Source: Halichondria panicea | Taxonomy: Eukaryota > Porifera > Demospongiae > Suberitida > Halichondriidae | Assembly: GCF_963675165.1 (NCBI RefSeq) | Contig: NC_087381.1 | Location: 3,782,001 to 3,846,000, forward strand | Reading direction: 5' to 3' | Length of the DNA stretch: 64,000 bases | Shown: piece after piece, positions 21,501 through 31,622 of the stretch | How positions within the stretch are numbered: position 1 is the first letter of the stretch | Layout: the number at the start of each line of letters is the position of its first letter | The notes under the pieces: model-generated | Seen by the model: only the letters and a program-made list of their open reading frames with translations | Told to the model about the DNA's origin: nothing | The model's database searches: none | Made by a program: the position numbers and the translations under genes

Positions 21501-24112
21501 TATTTGTGGTGGTGTATAATACAGACAATTTCTGTGTCTTGAACTGGCAGTGGCAAATTGGAGTGATTTCCATATTCCTTGGGTGGATTAATCTCATCGT
21601 GTTTTTTTCAAAGCTACCGTTTGTAGGGATTTACGTTCTCATTTTGATTAAAATTTCCATTACCTTCTTCAAGATGCTGCTCTTGACCGTGCTGTTGATA
21701 GTGTCCTTTGGGATACCATTCTTCATGGTTTTCTTTGACGCAAATGCCATTGTAAGTCATTGTACGTGCATAATGTATATGTAGAGCTTTTTATGGTTTG
21801 CACATTTGCACTTACATAGCTTTAATCATTACAGCGTTCTCCATTTTCGGATGTTCCCCGATCGTTGCTGAAAGTGATGACCATGACAACTGGTGAGCTG
21901 GACTATGACACAATTTTTCGTCTGGACCCGTCTGGTGGAAGTGATGATGCAGAAGAAATACGTTTTCCTCCGATTTCATTTATTCTCTGGATCATGTTCA
22001 TCATACTAATGCCAATCATCCTTACCAACATGTTGGTATGTTCGTTCGTACTGCTTGTTCTAAACGGAACGTTACGTTATCAAATTAACGTTTCTGTTTG
22101 CCACAAATACAAATGTAGTAGCAATGTGTTTTCCACTCTATGCAGTATGGAGACAGTTTTTTTTCTTCTTATTCTCACAGACTAGTTTAGCAGTTAGGGA
22201 CACTGAGGAAGTTCAGAAGGAAGCACAACTGCAAAAGCTTGCACTACAGGTAAGCCAAATGGAAAGCACGTAGAAGTGCTGTTGCCTCGGTATGACTAAG
22301 TACTTTAAAAGATTAGATTAGATTACCTCACCTTGCATGCGCAGTCAGTGAGTCATGTGCACCATGAAATTAATGTGTATTCGTATTTATTATTGCAGCA
22401 TTTTGCTGGTTCCTAGCTGTCTTACTTAATTATAATTATGCTAGTGCTTATTTATTTGCTTTAATTGTGCTACATGTACAAATGCTTTTGAAATTGGCTA
22501 GCACAAAGGATTTTTAGAACCTCCTAAATTCAAGAAAACGTCCCTTTAACTTAATATAACAAATGTACGTAAATGCCGGCTAAACTTGTTTCAAAAACAT
22601 GTGTACCCTAGCTACATGTATATGTATAATTATTCAGATTTGACTCTTTCACAATAATTATGTAGGTTGATCAAGCATTGTCGATGGAAGAACTGGTAGT
22701 TATTTTTCAGAAATGGTTCAAGTGTTGTGTGCCTAAAGGTTGGAAGCGGACTAAGCCATGGCGAAAAATATTTCCAAATAAAGAATGCAGCACAATTAAG
22801 AAACTTGGATTCACATTGTGGGAAGGAGAGCGTTATGATGATATTCAAGCCATTACTCGTGTTCTGTCCCCTCCTGAGGTATACATGTAATTGTGTTCTT
22901 GTAAAGTCTTAGTGAGTCACTGCTCTGATTGAGACACATACATGTATGTATACGTAGGCTAGTTTTCCATGACAATTGGTGTAATCATTTTGACCACCCT
23001 GTGTGTGTAATGTCCATTAACAGTGTCAGAATAAAAATTAAGGTTTTCGCAACTGCAGAATGCAAACAAAGAAGTGCTGGATATAGTTAACACACTAAAT
23101 GAGAATGTATCTAAAATTGAAACTTCACTTCAGGAATTCAAGATATCTGTGGTGGGTAACAGTGTTTCTTTCTTAATTAAACGTTAGCGTGCAATTAGAA
23201 GCCTTGCGATGCTTGTTACTCGTGCTATATTAATACATGTACATACGTATACATGACGGGTTGTATTATTGCACTCTTAACCATACTATAATCAAAGAAT
23301 TAATAGCACTCGTAACAGGCATTGGTGAGTAGTATGGGGGCCAGACCTTTATCTCGGGGGGCAAAATCAAAGTAGAGCTAGGATTAGGTCTGGATACTCT
23401 TGCAGCATTTCCGTGTGCTCTAGTGGAATGTGGCCAGAGCCGATTCCTATGTCATGTGAATTTTAATATGAAAATAATGATGAATGACATCTAATGTCGT
23501 AAGTCTCTACGTTCCAAGAGCGCACGGAAATGCTGCAAGAGTATCCAGACCTCTTCTCCTCTCTTTCTTCCCCCTGAGAAAAGGTCTGGCCCCCAGACTA
23601 CTATACGTAAATAACATGCATGCACTCAGTGCTGCCTTGTGCACAGGCACAGAGAGACTTATACTCGTTACTATTAATTCAGAACATGTATTGCACTCAA
23701 CTGCTTTTATTCAGATCGAGGAGGTCTGACATGCATGCACGAATCACTACAAGTTCAGTGCATTGATGTCTTGATCGCAGTCACGTGATAACATCTACAG
23801 GCTAATGGCTAACTTTTAGTGATTTGTGCACGTATGTTGGACTAGCTTGTCATCGACACATGCATACAATGCATGCAGAGTTTACTAAAATTAATCATGC
23901 ACATGTAGATCATTATACTTTGTCATTATTGCAGAAGGAAAATGATGATAAAATACGCAGTATGGATAATACTCTCAAGGTTAGGTTGTCACCAATAATT
24001 ATTATGATTGTGTCTAGTTATGTATCTCTAATTCTTTCGAGTGCAGTTACTTTTGGAAAAAGTTGGAGGGGAGAAAGTTGGAAGCAGGAGGAATCGTTTT
24101 AATACGATTTAA
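9534..24112 (+). CDS. TRPA-like ankyrin-repeat cation channel, copy 1
   Basis: Twenty plus-strand exons: 9534-9599, 12691-12759, 13175-13340, 13613-13715, 14026-14205, 16085-16231, 17388-17505, 18521-18639, 18688-18803, 18946-19069, 19327-19513, 19689-19863, 20181-20231, 21333-21751, 21835-22035, 22181-22249, 22666-22878, 23059-23151, 23935-23979 and 24047-24112. Sum 2727 bp, 908 aa; every phase closes. Exons 3-8 encode about seven ankyrin repeats (ATALHLAA, MTSLHFAAENGHLEVV, DTPVHKAAEAGQ, ETPLHNAVYGGH, ETPLHLVAIEGS, KSPFHKAAYYGQ). A TRPA-type linker follows (EQVLDHCIVES, NYEFLED, KHPLQIM, LKHPVV). Exon 12 is S1, exon 14 S2-S5 (WQIGVISIFLGWINL), exon 15 the pore helix (MTMTTGELDYDTIF) and S6; a coiled-coil tail ends the protein. 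It is shorter than vertebrate TRPA1 because it has fewer ankyrin repeats. After S6 it reads SLAVRD where copy 2 has SLAVGD. Exact TRPA membership is by recognition, not phylogeny. Confidence 0.92.
9775..9825. repeat. inverted repeat of the CTCGATT-GCAGGCCGC family
   Basis: Arms 9775-9790 and 9810-9825 pair with one mismatch (ctcgattgcaggccgc against gcggcctgtaatcgag). Related CCTCGATTCCAGGCCG words occur near 20515, 52892 and in the cluster at 44866-44930. It is a small hairpin repeat in TRPA intron 1. Confidence 0.6.
10208..10445 (+). repeat. dispersed element in TRPA copy 1 intron 1, related to junction filler
   Basis: The left end runs taattacccgaggccgtgcc and, after a short GC-rich part, tagtccgttggtttgtttgt. 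The right end is gcacttcagtgctctagttt. Both ends recur in opposite orientation around the duplication junction (29797-30572), where the interior is longer. It is therefore a short deletion derivative of the same repeat. No coding capacity. Confidence 0.6.
10572..12430. mobile_element. TIR element interrupted by a nested element
   Basis: The outer terminal repeat starts aattgtgaccgggcctagga and continues with aaaacaacccttatggagca. Its reverse complement lies at about 10961-10995 and resumes at 12415-12430 (ggccctgtcacaatt). The outer right arm is thus split by the insertion at 10996-12414. Outer length without the insert is about 430 bp, so a MITE. Confidence 0.7.
10996..12414. mobile_element. 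nested 1.4-kb non-autonomous DNA transposon with long TIRs
   Basis: Flanked by an 8-bp target duplication AGGCCCTG (10988-10995 and 12415-12422). The termini are ttagcctccttcgcagcctt on the left and its inverse, gcctgcgaaggaggcta, on the right. Inverted similarity continues about 130 bp, including the AAAGAAAGAAAG tract and the 'cctgcc-cgctaagtc' block. No transposase ORF was found in either strand. The 8-bp duplication would fit hAT-like elements, but the termini alone do not prove it. Confidence 0.72.
15027..15490. mobile_element. TIR element with AGCCCCGTTTACACG ends, copy 1 only
   Basis: The left terminus agccccgtttacacgagg is matched in inverse by tcgtgtaaacggggct at the right end, giving about 464 bp. 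The interior is rich in 'aatccggattaa' words. The matching interval in TRPA copy 2 (near 48250) lacks it, so it inserted after the duplication or was lost from copy 2. It carries a nested element at 15205-15325. Confidence 0.7.
15205..15325. mobile_element. 121-bp MITE nested in the previous element
   Basis: The termini cagaggaggtacgacat and atgtcgtacctcctctg are exact inverse matches. It is flanked by the direct repeat attctgagg (15196-15204 and 15326-15334). The CAGAGG end and 8-9 bp duplication fit a hAT-type or MULE-type MITE; the two cannot be separated by eye. Confidence 0.7.
16349..17110. mobile_element. hAT-like 760-bp TIR element in TRPA copy 1 intron 6
   Basis: The left end catagattgaaaaggaagg is matched in inverse by ccttccttttcaatctat. 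The left flank carries the 8-bp word GCAATAAC. The orthologous element in copy 2 (49095-49858) has this word on both sides, so it is the target duplication; here the right-hand copy has been deleted. Present in both duplication copies, so it predates the duplication. Confidence 0.75.
17634..18011. mobile_element. TA-flanked MITE, 'TCCGGGTATAATTGG' family, copy A
   Basis: 378 bp flanked by TA (17632-17633 and 18012-18013). The ends are ccgtattttatcggacag and, inverse, gtccgatatattagaagata. TRPA copy 2 at about 50372 has the clean empty site (caattacctgg), so this copy inserted after the duplication. The TA target fits Tc1/mariner-type mobilisation. Sister copies are at 24220-24600 and 44149-44536. 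Confidence 0.82.
18111..18440. repeat. inverted-repeat element with AGCCTCGTCCC ends, TRPA copy 1 intron 7
   Basis: The left end tagcctcgtccccaggcct pairs with the right end acctgggacgaggcta. About 330 bp, non-coding, also present at about 50460-50795 in copy 2, so older than the duplication. Confidence 0.6.
20070..20120 (+). other. duplicated cassette exon 13a without a splice donor (TRPA copy 1)
   Basis: 51 bp matching exon 13 (20181-20231) almost base for base, both preceded by CTGCAG and starting GT(G/A)TTAACAGCAC or the GTGAACAGCAC variant. After CCAT, exon 13 continues GTAAGTG but this copy reads TAAGTG: one G is missing, so the GT donor is gone. If it were included by read-through, translation would stop seven codons beyond the shared part. 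It encodes the S1-S2 loop with NST and NGT glycosylation sequons. The same dead exon exists in TRPA copy 2 at 52443-52493. Confidence 0.85.
20403..21152. repeat. composite inverted-repeat sequence in TRPA copy 1 intron 13
   Basis: Gctaaacaggaacacc (about 20442-20457) recurs inverted as ggttgttcctgtttagtggc (about 21133-21152). Just left, agccagagagatac and gtatctctggct form another inverted pair (about 20294-20402). A CTCGATTCCAGACCGC word lies inside. Present in both duplication copies (copy 2 about 52790-53525). Probably old degenerate elements. Confidence 0.45.
23332..23607. mobile_element. about 276-bp TIR element in TRPA copy 1 intron 18 (inverted relative to copy 2)
   Basis: The ends agtatgggggccagacctt and aaaggtctggcccccagact are inverse repeats. 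Inner repeated words 'gctgcaagagtatccagacc' and their inverse make a near full-length palindrome. The same element with its flanks lies in opposite orientation at 55655-56007 in copy 2. Confidence 0.75.
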
Positions 24113-24219
24113 CTGTCGAAATTTGTTAGATCTATTATAGGGGTTTTACTTATTAATTGCTGTATAATTAATTATCAGGTGCATACTTATTAATTTTGTT
24201 TCTACTCCACAATAATGTA

Positions 24220-24600
24220 TACGTATACCTTCTAATTTATCGGACAGGAAAAAATAATTATTTTGGAAATTGTCCGGGTATAATTGGAATAGAGCATGCG
24301 AAGTGTCCGGAATAATTAGAACAAGCAAGCAGCTGCATGCGAGCTAGCTAAGTTTAATAGAACAGGGTACGACTGAATAGTTGCACTAGCTATCTAAAAC
24401 TAGCTACTCAAAGCTATCTAACTGCAGCACTCTAAGTCTCCGTCTGTGAATGATAACTCAACTTTTCAAGGTATTGTCCGGATATTTAGAACAAATGTAA
24501 TATTAAAGTACTGGAGTGTCCGTTGTATTAGAACAACGAAAATTGCCCAAAAGAGTGTCCGGGTAATTAGAAGTGTCCGATAAATTAGAAGATATACGGT
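24220..24600. mobile_element. TA-flanked MITE, 'TCCGGGTATAATTGG' family, copy B
   Basis: Starts taccttctaatttatcgg and ends gtccgataaattagaaga then tatacggta. Very similar to the copies at 17634 and 44149 throughout. The matching place in duplication copy 2 (near 56426) is an uninterrupted TA-rich empty site, so this insertion postdates the duplication. Confidence 0.8.
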
Positions 24601-24910
24601 AATAATAATTATTATTATGTTGAATTGATGATCTCTAGTAGTCAGCACTTGTTGATCGATCGAGCTCCTAATTTATTTATTTATACAGCGCGGATCTTTC
24701 GAACAGTGGACGTTAATTATATCTACCGTATATAGTACACAATTTTTGAGGGGCTTAATTTTCGCTGATTTCGTGGGTAATAATTAGCAATCCTACACAA
24801 ACATTGTAGAATTATCTGCTATAACGAGCAATTAAGATTATAAAGGCGTGACTTCCGGGTAAGCAGTCATATTATTTCCATGAACATTGTGCAAAGAAAT
24901 GCTTTTAGAG

Positions 24911-25637
24911 GCCATGCACTCAGGTAGGTTAAGGCTGTTTTTTTTTTGAAATTGAAGAAAATGTGTACTATTAAAAACTACAATTTTTTGTAAAAAATCT
25001 CGTCAATTACACATTATTTTTCACAAAATGTATTGTAAACAGGAATACCTTTCATCTGATAACATTATTACCATGGTTACTATCTTGGTATGTGCGTTAA
25101 CTGTGACCAAATACAACTTACCTTAACAATAGTTTTGAATACGCTGCCTCCAATACCAAGTTTTAGAAAGCTATATTGGTATCAAAGAAAGCTTTTAGTG
25201 AGATCTACTAGAAACCATCCGGATATTTGGTATGAACTCATTCTAGCTCTGATTACAGCAAATTTATTGAAAAAAATGCTTAAAAAAATGTGAAAATTTA
25301 TGATTTGTTTGCCTATTGTACAAAATACGTGATAGCAGCCCTAAATATCCACTTGGTTTCTATTGCACTGTAGTAAGAGCTTTCTTTTGATACTAAGATT
25401 GTACCATGAAAGTGATTATTGGAGGCAGCGTTCTTTGGTTTAAGTAAATGGCAAGTTAACGTACGCAACAAGGCAGTAACCATGGCAACGATGTTATCAT
25501 CCTGATCCATTTTACGTATATAATATGAATCCCGAATATAAAGGTACATATTGAAACCATTACACAATGACAATGAATGCAATGCACCCTCATTTATGGC
25601 CCATATTTATGAAACGGCCTTAACCAACCTGAGCATG
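24911..25637. mobile_element. about 730-bp foldback element, copy 1 only
   Basis: The left end cactcaggtaggttaaggc pairs with ggccttaaccaacctgag at the right. Further inverse pairs inside, such as accatggttac with gtaaccatgg and aaagcttttagtgagatcta with an imperfect partner near 25370, make the element one long imperfect palindrome. The orthologous position in copy 2 (about 56735) has only a short GCATGCAT run. Open frames at 25090-25293 and 25313-25582 are the two arms and not genes. Confidence 0.75.
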
Positions 25638-25952
25638 CATATATTCCACGAAAATAATAATTATTAGTGCCTCAAAAATTTCGCTATAATAATTATGGTA
25701 TATCTTGCTATAATAATAATTATAGGTTTTAACATCAGTAACGACACATCAATAATCGGTTTAGCTATAGGAAGTATAATAATTTATTAATACTCGTAAA
25801 AATGATATGAATATTGTGATGGTGAAACAGCGGCAACAACAATTAAGATGTTATAGTGTATGATAATTATAGCTACATGTATATACTTAAGGTTTGTTCA
25901 ACACAAACACGTATACACACAATGATACAGTGTATAAACAGCAACAGTGATT
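25638..25952. other. intergenic, 3' of both TRPA copy 1 and the GPCR pseudogene
   Basis: AT-rich spacer with repeated ATAATTAT words. No gene or structured element seen. Confidence 0.4.
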
Positions 25953-28900
25953 TTACAAACTTGTCCCCTCGATTTGGTACTCTCGAACATCAGGCACACT
26001 GTCAGTAAACTTGATTCTCTGCTCTTCAAACATCGATTTCCTTTCAACATCTAGTAAAATAATATTATTATCACCACATGCATGCAAACAAACATGCACC
26101 CAGGGTCCGTCAAGCAGGGAATTATACCCATTCCACAATTAAGACGAATCTAATTATAGGCTAGCCTGCAATTCTTCTGAGAGTGGGCCTGGTAATAATT
26201 ATTAACGATTGCATGTGTTAATCTCACCCCGGTATCTGGGAGCTAATTTGGATAACATCGTATAATTATTATGCCAAAGGCGTATACGCCTTGATTATGC
26301 TCAGTAAAACAATGTCATAACGAACGGAAGTGGGTTGAAGGAATTAAGTAGATAAAAAGTTCGGAATGCTTGGAACCCCTTGATAGCATTCTGATAGCTA
26401 TCCCTTAGCCTTTATTCGGAGGTGGTTGTTAACAGAGGTTCCACTGTACAATAATTTTCTAACTGATAAACTTACTTTCAATGCCATTGCTAAGGTCTAC
26501 TTTGACATGTTCTGAGCTCCCATTTTGAAGAGCTGACACTGACATGCCGTCAATGTGCTCTCCTTTCTCAACGTGTGGTGTTGAACCATTGCCAACATTC
26601 ACTACTTTCTGAGATTGTACTACATACTCTTCATAAGGTGGTGGTGACTGTGATGGTGTATTGTCACTAGTCTCTGGTAGCTTGATATCTGTGATTGCAT
26701 TAATTGACAGCAACTCAAAAATGTATCAGGACGCGTAATCATCTGCATGACTGCTTCGGTATGTACCTGACTTCGAACCTCGTAATGTTGATGTTTTGAA
26801 CGAGCTCAACCGCTCCTGCAAAATTTGAATGATTTATATAAAGTAAATAATTATAATACTTACAGTTGGTTTCATCATAAACTTACCAAAATGCTAGATT
26901 TGTGATCTAAATCAGAAGATGAGAAGTGTTCGCTAAGAAACTCTGATTCTGACAATTTGCCCCTCCACCACCACTTCTTGTAGCCTTCTCTAACCTGCAA
27001 AAAATCCATAACCATGCCAGTCAATTTCAACTTCACACTATAATTACATTCAATGCTGTACTATTAACGAACCTGTTTCGACAATGGAACAAATAAGATG
27101 AATATTATGAAGCCCTAAATAAATGGAGAATCCTATGTTGATCTACAAGAGTGACAAGAATTTCTAACTAGTGCTGGCTGACTTAAAGGCAAATGAACTC
27201 ACCAATATAATCAGTATGACTGATGCAATGAATGCCCAAACAAACCCAGTATCATAACGAAGCCAACACCTACAGTATATACACATGTATTGCAGTTGCT
27301 TGCAAGATTACGATGATATACATACGTACAACAAAGACGAGATATAATTACAGTCTATATAGATATAAACGTACGCATCACTGCTTCCATAGTGGGGTTC
27401 TCCATCTGAACCTCTCAGGGCAAAGCCCAGTGGAACAGTTAAGCACAGGTAGAGCAGAGGCAAACCTACATGTACATGCATGAAAGACATTACTTTCCAT
27501 ACATGACTTGTACCTCATAAACTGCAACTGTGAATTAAGGTATCAACTGACTATAGCTGTGCTACTTCTTAACAACTCCCTATACTGCTATACCTGTACA
27601 TGCACTGCAAGTTGTGTATAATACTCACCATAGCTCACTAAAGCAAAGAATGCCATGTACAGTTTTGGCCTTTTGACGAACACTTGCACAAGAACAACAT
27701 ACAAAACAACCCCTTCCATGAGCATCCACATGAATGTAACCAGGAAGGCATAGTGCAAAACAACAGCAATTGACTGACAAAACACCTAGAGGAAGGAGAA
27801 AGTTAATGGTTTGTTTATAAATTGTCTCATAAGAGACTTACAACATTGTCTGTCTTGTCCACTGTGGTGACAAACAGCAGTTGCGCAATAAACAAGCATC
27901 CACACAAGTTGACGTGGATAAAATTACGCATTCCCCATAGCGACCTGTTGTCATGGGCAGCATGAGATAAGCATGCATTTATGTGCATACATGCATAGTA
28001 CATATAGTATATAATCATACAATGTGCATACATGTACATGCATGTAATTATATGCATGCATGTACACGTATTTACAGCTTAATTGACTATTGTGAGGGCC
28101 AGGATAGCCAACACAAGACAGACGAGAGAAATGGACACACTGACATAACTAACAATTTAAAGTTGACGTTTAATTTCTGGGGTTGTCTACAACGAATGAA
28201 TGCAAGTCATAAGATTATTGTCTATATGCATGTGCATTAATTCTTACATTTGTTCCGGGGCTCAGAAGAATGGCGAAGTGTGTAAGATGAGTGCACTCAA
28301 ACAGACACAGTGTCATTGCTCAGCTCATCATTCCTTGTACAACTTTCATTGGACCAGGCATGCCTGTGTGTCGATCAACAAATCATTCAAGGTAAACATG
28401 CTAAAGATAAACTTGATCTGTATACTCTAGCAAGAAATGCATAATTTTTTTGGTGCAATAGTTGAATATTAGACTTGCACTCTATTTATTATTATAAGTA
28501 GTTTCAGATAACCGTCAACGTCGCCATGGAAAGTTACTCACGATGTTAAGTTAATCCAGCTGAGTATTGTTGTCCTACGGATAATAACAAAAAGAATTAT
28601 GATAATTATACAATTATGTACTAATGGGAAAGCTCGTAAGCTAAGCGGATAGATATCTAGTACTGACATTCGTGTGCCCAGTGAGACTATTATAAATTGT
28701 ATCTGATTCATACCAAAAACCTCACACTGTTAGTTGTACGTGCATGCAATTGAGGTTCGTAAAGTTTTACATAAAAATATAGTAAATTCGTGGGTATAAA
28801 TGTTTGCGGTACATGCAAAAACGTACCACAAACATTTATACATGTACCCTCGAAATAATTATACTCGCTACATGTATATACGGTAATGTAGCTAGTATAA

Positions 28901-29130
28901 GCGAAGTATAATTATACGCAATAATAATAATAATAATTATGGCGTGCAATCCTTCCGCATGTTTACTGCAAATTTTTTGAGGCAATTGGGAGAACACAGT
29001 CCATGTGCATTCTAATTACGACAGTTGGTGCTTGCATTAGGGCGGTTCTATAATTAGAACGACTACGGTAAACACTTCAGAACTCACAGTTTTGTTGACT
29101 ACAAGCTGATAACGCACTGGGTCACTAATA
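25953..29130 (-). pseudogene. adhesion GPCR, decayed and 5'-truncated copy 1
   Basis: Aligns exon by exon with the intact gene at 57023-63694. Surviving exon equivalents: 25953-26050, 26476-26688, 26767-26815, 26887-26994, 27073-27114, 27203-27269, 27375-27465, 27629-27785, 27842-27944, 28083-28186, 28248-28363, 28542-28574 and 29088-29130. Lesions: (1) about 304 bp deleted near 27125, removing the TM6 exon and most of the exon before it; (2) in the TM1 exon, GAA became TAA and the splice donor GT became TT; (3) a 2-bp deletion in the GPS exon; (4) an 11-bp deletion in the exon at 28542; (5) an 860-bp deletion at 29130 removing two exons and part of a third. The 5' end was never included in the duplicated unit. 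It cannot encode a receptor. The 3' tail exons (PPPYEEY motif) remain open. Confidence 0.93.
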
Positions 29131-29724
29131 TGTACATCGTAAATTGTCATTGTAGTAGCACTTCTAAAACAAGCCCATGCAGTTATACATGTAGAGCTCT
29201 TGAAAATGTGCAATTACTGGTCCTGAAGACGTACACCCAATTCGATACTCTGTTCATTGTACATAAAATCCCACAATGGCCTGAGATGATCTTCAAGGAT
29301 AGAACCAAACATGCAGACGTATGATGATAAAAATACTACGCATTTCCTGTCAACAAACAAAAAAGGAGTGGATCTGCAAAGAAGCCAGAGTTCACAAAGG
29401 CTGTCAGGCAGCACATCTTTGCAACGATTTCTGACTCTTATACAGTAGCTACATGTAACAAAATAGTAGCTAGCGCACAAGTATTAAAAACGTTGTGCTA
29501 ACAGATGATGCTATGCACGATTCTGATAAAACTGCTGAGTAAAATTAAAGATAACTCAACTCAAAAAAGAAACTTCTAGTCCAATCAAAATCCAAGAGAA
29601 CATGGCTAGAAGCCTATACAGAAGCTGTTAGTTTTTATCGCATTGCAATCGTTGAGCAGTATGTTACAGCTGAAATATACACCTTGTGCGGCTACGCCTC
29701 GAGACAAAATTACAGTGCAGTAAT
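29131..29724. other. right end of duplication copy 1 (former GPCR intron)
   Basis: Matches 61831-62272 in copy 2, including the 'aaacaagcccatgcag' and 'gcctcgagacaaaattacag' blocks, up to gcagtaat at about 29724. Beyond that, the two copies are unrelated. No coding sequence. Confidence 0.75.
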
Positions 29725-30576
29725 CCAGTTGCTATATGTGTAGCATAATAACCACAAAGTCATAATGCACTAACCACAAAACGCCCCTCTGACAAAACTA
29801 GAGCACTAAAGTGCAAACCCTCGGCTGGTGACATGATTATAAAGAAACCAGAAGACTGATAATATAATGCAGTGCATATAGTGATGTTGTTATCATCATC
29901 ATGCATGACTTGCACAGCAACTCAGGAGCAATAAAACTAAACCAGACTGGAGGCATGCTGAAACATTTGAGAACAGGTAGTAGTACTATAAATATATGCA
30001 CTGTGGATTAGGATCACAGCAAAGAAGCATGGAGTCTCAGAGAAGTATGGCTCCAGGTCCTGCATGGATCCCAGTCAGCTAAAGCAAGCTTTCTGCTTTA
30101 GTGACCCTGTTCCAATATTGTTCCTGGTATATACAGCTTTCTACTTTAGTGACCCTGTTCCATTGTTTCTGGACCTGGTACAGGATCACTTCAGTTATAA
30201 GTAACGCATGTGCAAGTTCTGTTCAAGCTACATTTTGCTCGCTTTTATTAGACAACGAAGCTTTAACACCGAAAGCTGCCACTATTAGAAGTACTGACTT
30301 GTTGTGTGGAGGCTACCCATGCTGTAAACGCAGTGCTAGAGCATCCAGGTAAGCAGACCCAGTCACAAGCTTCTTAGCTTTTGCTCGTTTTTATTTGACA
30401 ACGAAGGTTTAACATGAAATTCTGCCACTATTAAAATTAATAACTTGTTGTATGAAGGCTATCCATGCTGTAAACGCAGTGCCATGGCATGCAGGTGAGT
30501 AGATTCACACATTACAAACAAACAGACCAACGGACTACTATACCCGTGGCCGCCCACGCGCGCCTCGGGTAATAAC
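29725..30576 (-). repeat. junction filler: dispersed element between the two duplication copies
   Basis: Contains ctagagcactaaagtgcaaa near 29800 and ggactactatacccgtggcc with the cctcgggtaat end at about 30572. These are the inverse of the two ends of 10208-10445. Inside are two tandem duplications: 'ctttagtgaccctgttcca' twice (about 30088-30160) and a block of about 140 bp twice (30233-30360 and 30375-30500, 'gctgtaaacgcagtgc'). Unit 2 homology starts at about 30577. Non-coding; the 83-codon frame at 30101-30352 lies across the tandem repeats and has no family resemblance. Confidence 0.65.
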
Positions 30577-31024
30577 TGTCTAACGTACTGTACATGTACA
30601 TTCCACCACCCTTATTAAATTTCAAAAATAGAGCATATTACGTGTACATAAATTGTATACATGGGTCGATACACATTCACCAATTGGTAATCCCTGCCAT
30701 GTAACATATAGTGCACTAACCTGCTTGGGAGAGTATGGCACATACAGAGGCACAGCGCAGTGACTGCAGCCTCTCACTGGGGTGAATGGCAGGCTCATAA
30801 GACAAATGGATGTAGCGCCGAGCAGCATCGTTGAACTTACATGTACGTCTGAAATCGGCTATTCTTGCACGGTAAAAATTACAGCAATTAGTAGGCAATT
30901 AGTATAATTATTGAGAGCATGATAAATTGTCCTGTTCCTCAGGTAGACAATTAGATGTGTAAAACTATAACTATGGACTGCACAAATGTACATGTACTAT
31001 GATTATACATGCCTGATTGATACA

Positions 31025-31065
31025 TCATTATGCCTCGGTGCGCATGCGCAAGCGAGGTATACGGT

Positions 31066-31096
<31 letters not shown>

Positions 31097-31622
31097 AGAC
31101 TGCTATTATAGTTGCTCAAAGATCACTGAACTGTAAGTAAAAGTTTCTATAGGCTTCTAGTAACGTTTTCTTGGATTTTAATTGTGGATTTGAAAAATAA
31201 TACTTCGTTCTCGAGTTATGCCTACTTTTGCTTGGAATGCCACATTGCAGCCTTTTCAGAAGAGTGCGTAGCAAAACTTGTCCATGGATTGAGTGTTGCT
31301 ACTCTACTTAGTAGTTAGCTCTGCACTAGAACGCTAGCTATTGGTAGCTGCAAGAGTGAAAAGAGAGCTGCAAGGCTCTGCTGATATGCAGCCATTTATT
31401 TTTTAGACTTTGATATCGATCGTTTTTAACAACAATCATGGTATATCATTACCCACTCATTGAGTTTCTGTGTGACTCTACATGCAGCAAAATTTATAAA
31501 ATTGTTCATCATGATAATTATGTGTGTATAAAAGCTATTACTATAATAGCTAGTGGCTTTATGTTATTATGTTGTGTAGCTTTGAAACCTCCACCGAGGC
31601 ATCAGCACCCGCGGTGCTTTCA
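31025..31622 (+). repeat. dispersed hairpin-ended repeat, duplicate of 7485-8080
   Basis: Same boundaries, internal blocks and longer GT microsatellite (about 31068-31098) as the copy in the intact COPS4 intron. It was carried along by the segmental duplication and is not an independent insertion. Confidence 0.75.

Noticed and set aside
24466-24648. Minus-strand frame rich in Ile/Thr, and the similar frames at 24146 and 44050
   Set aside because: Shadows of the TA-flanked MITE family, not genes.
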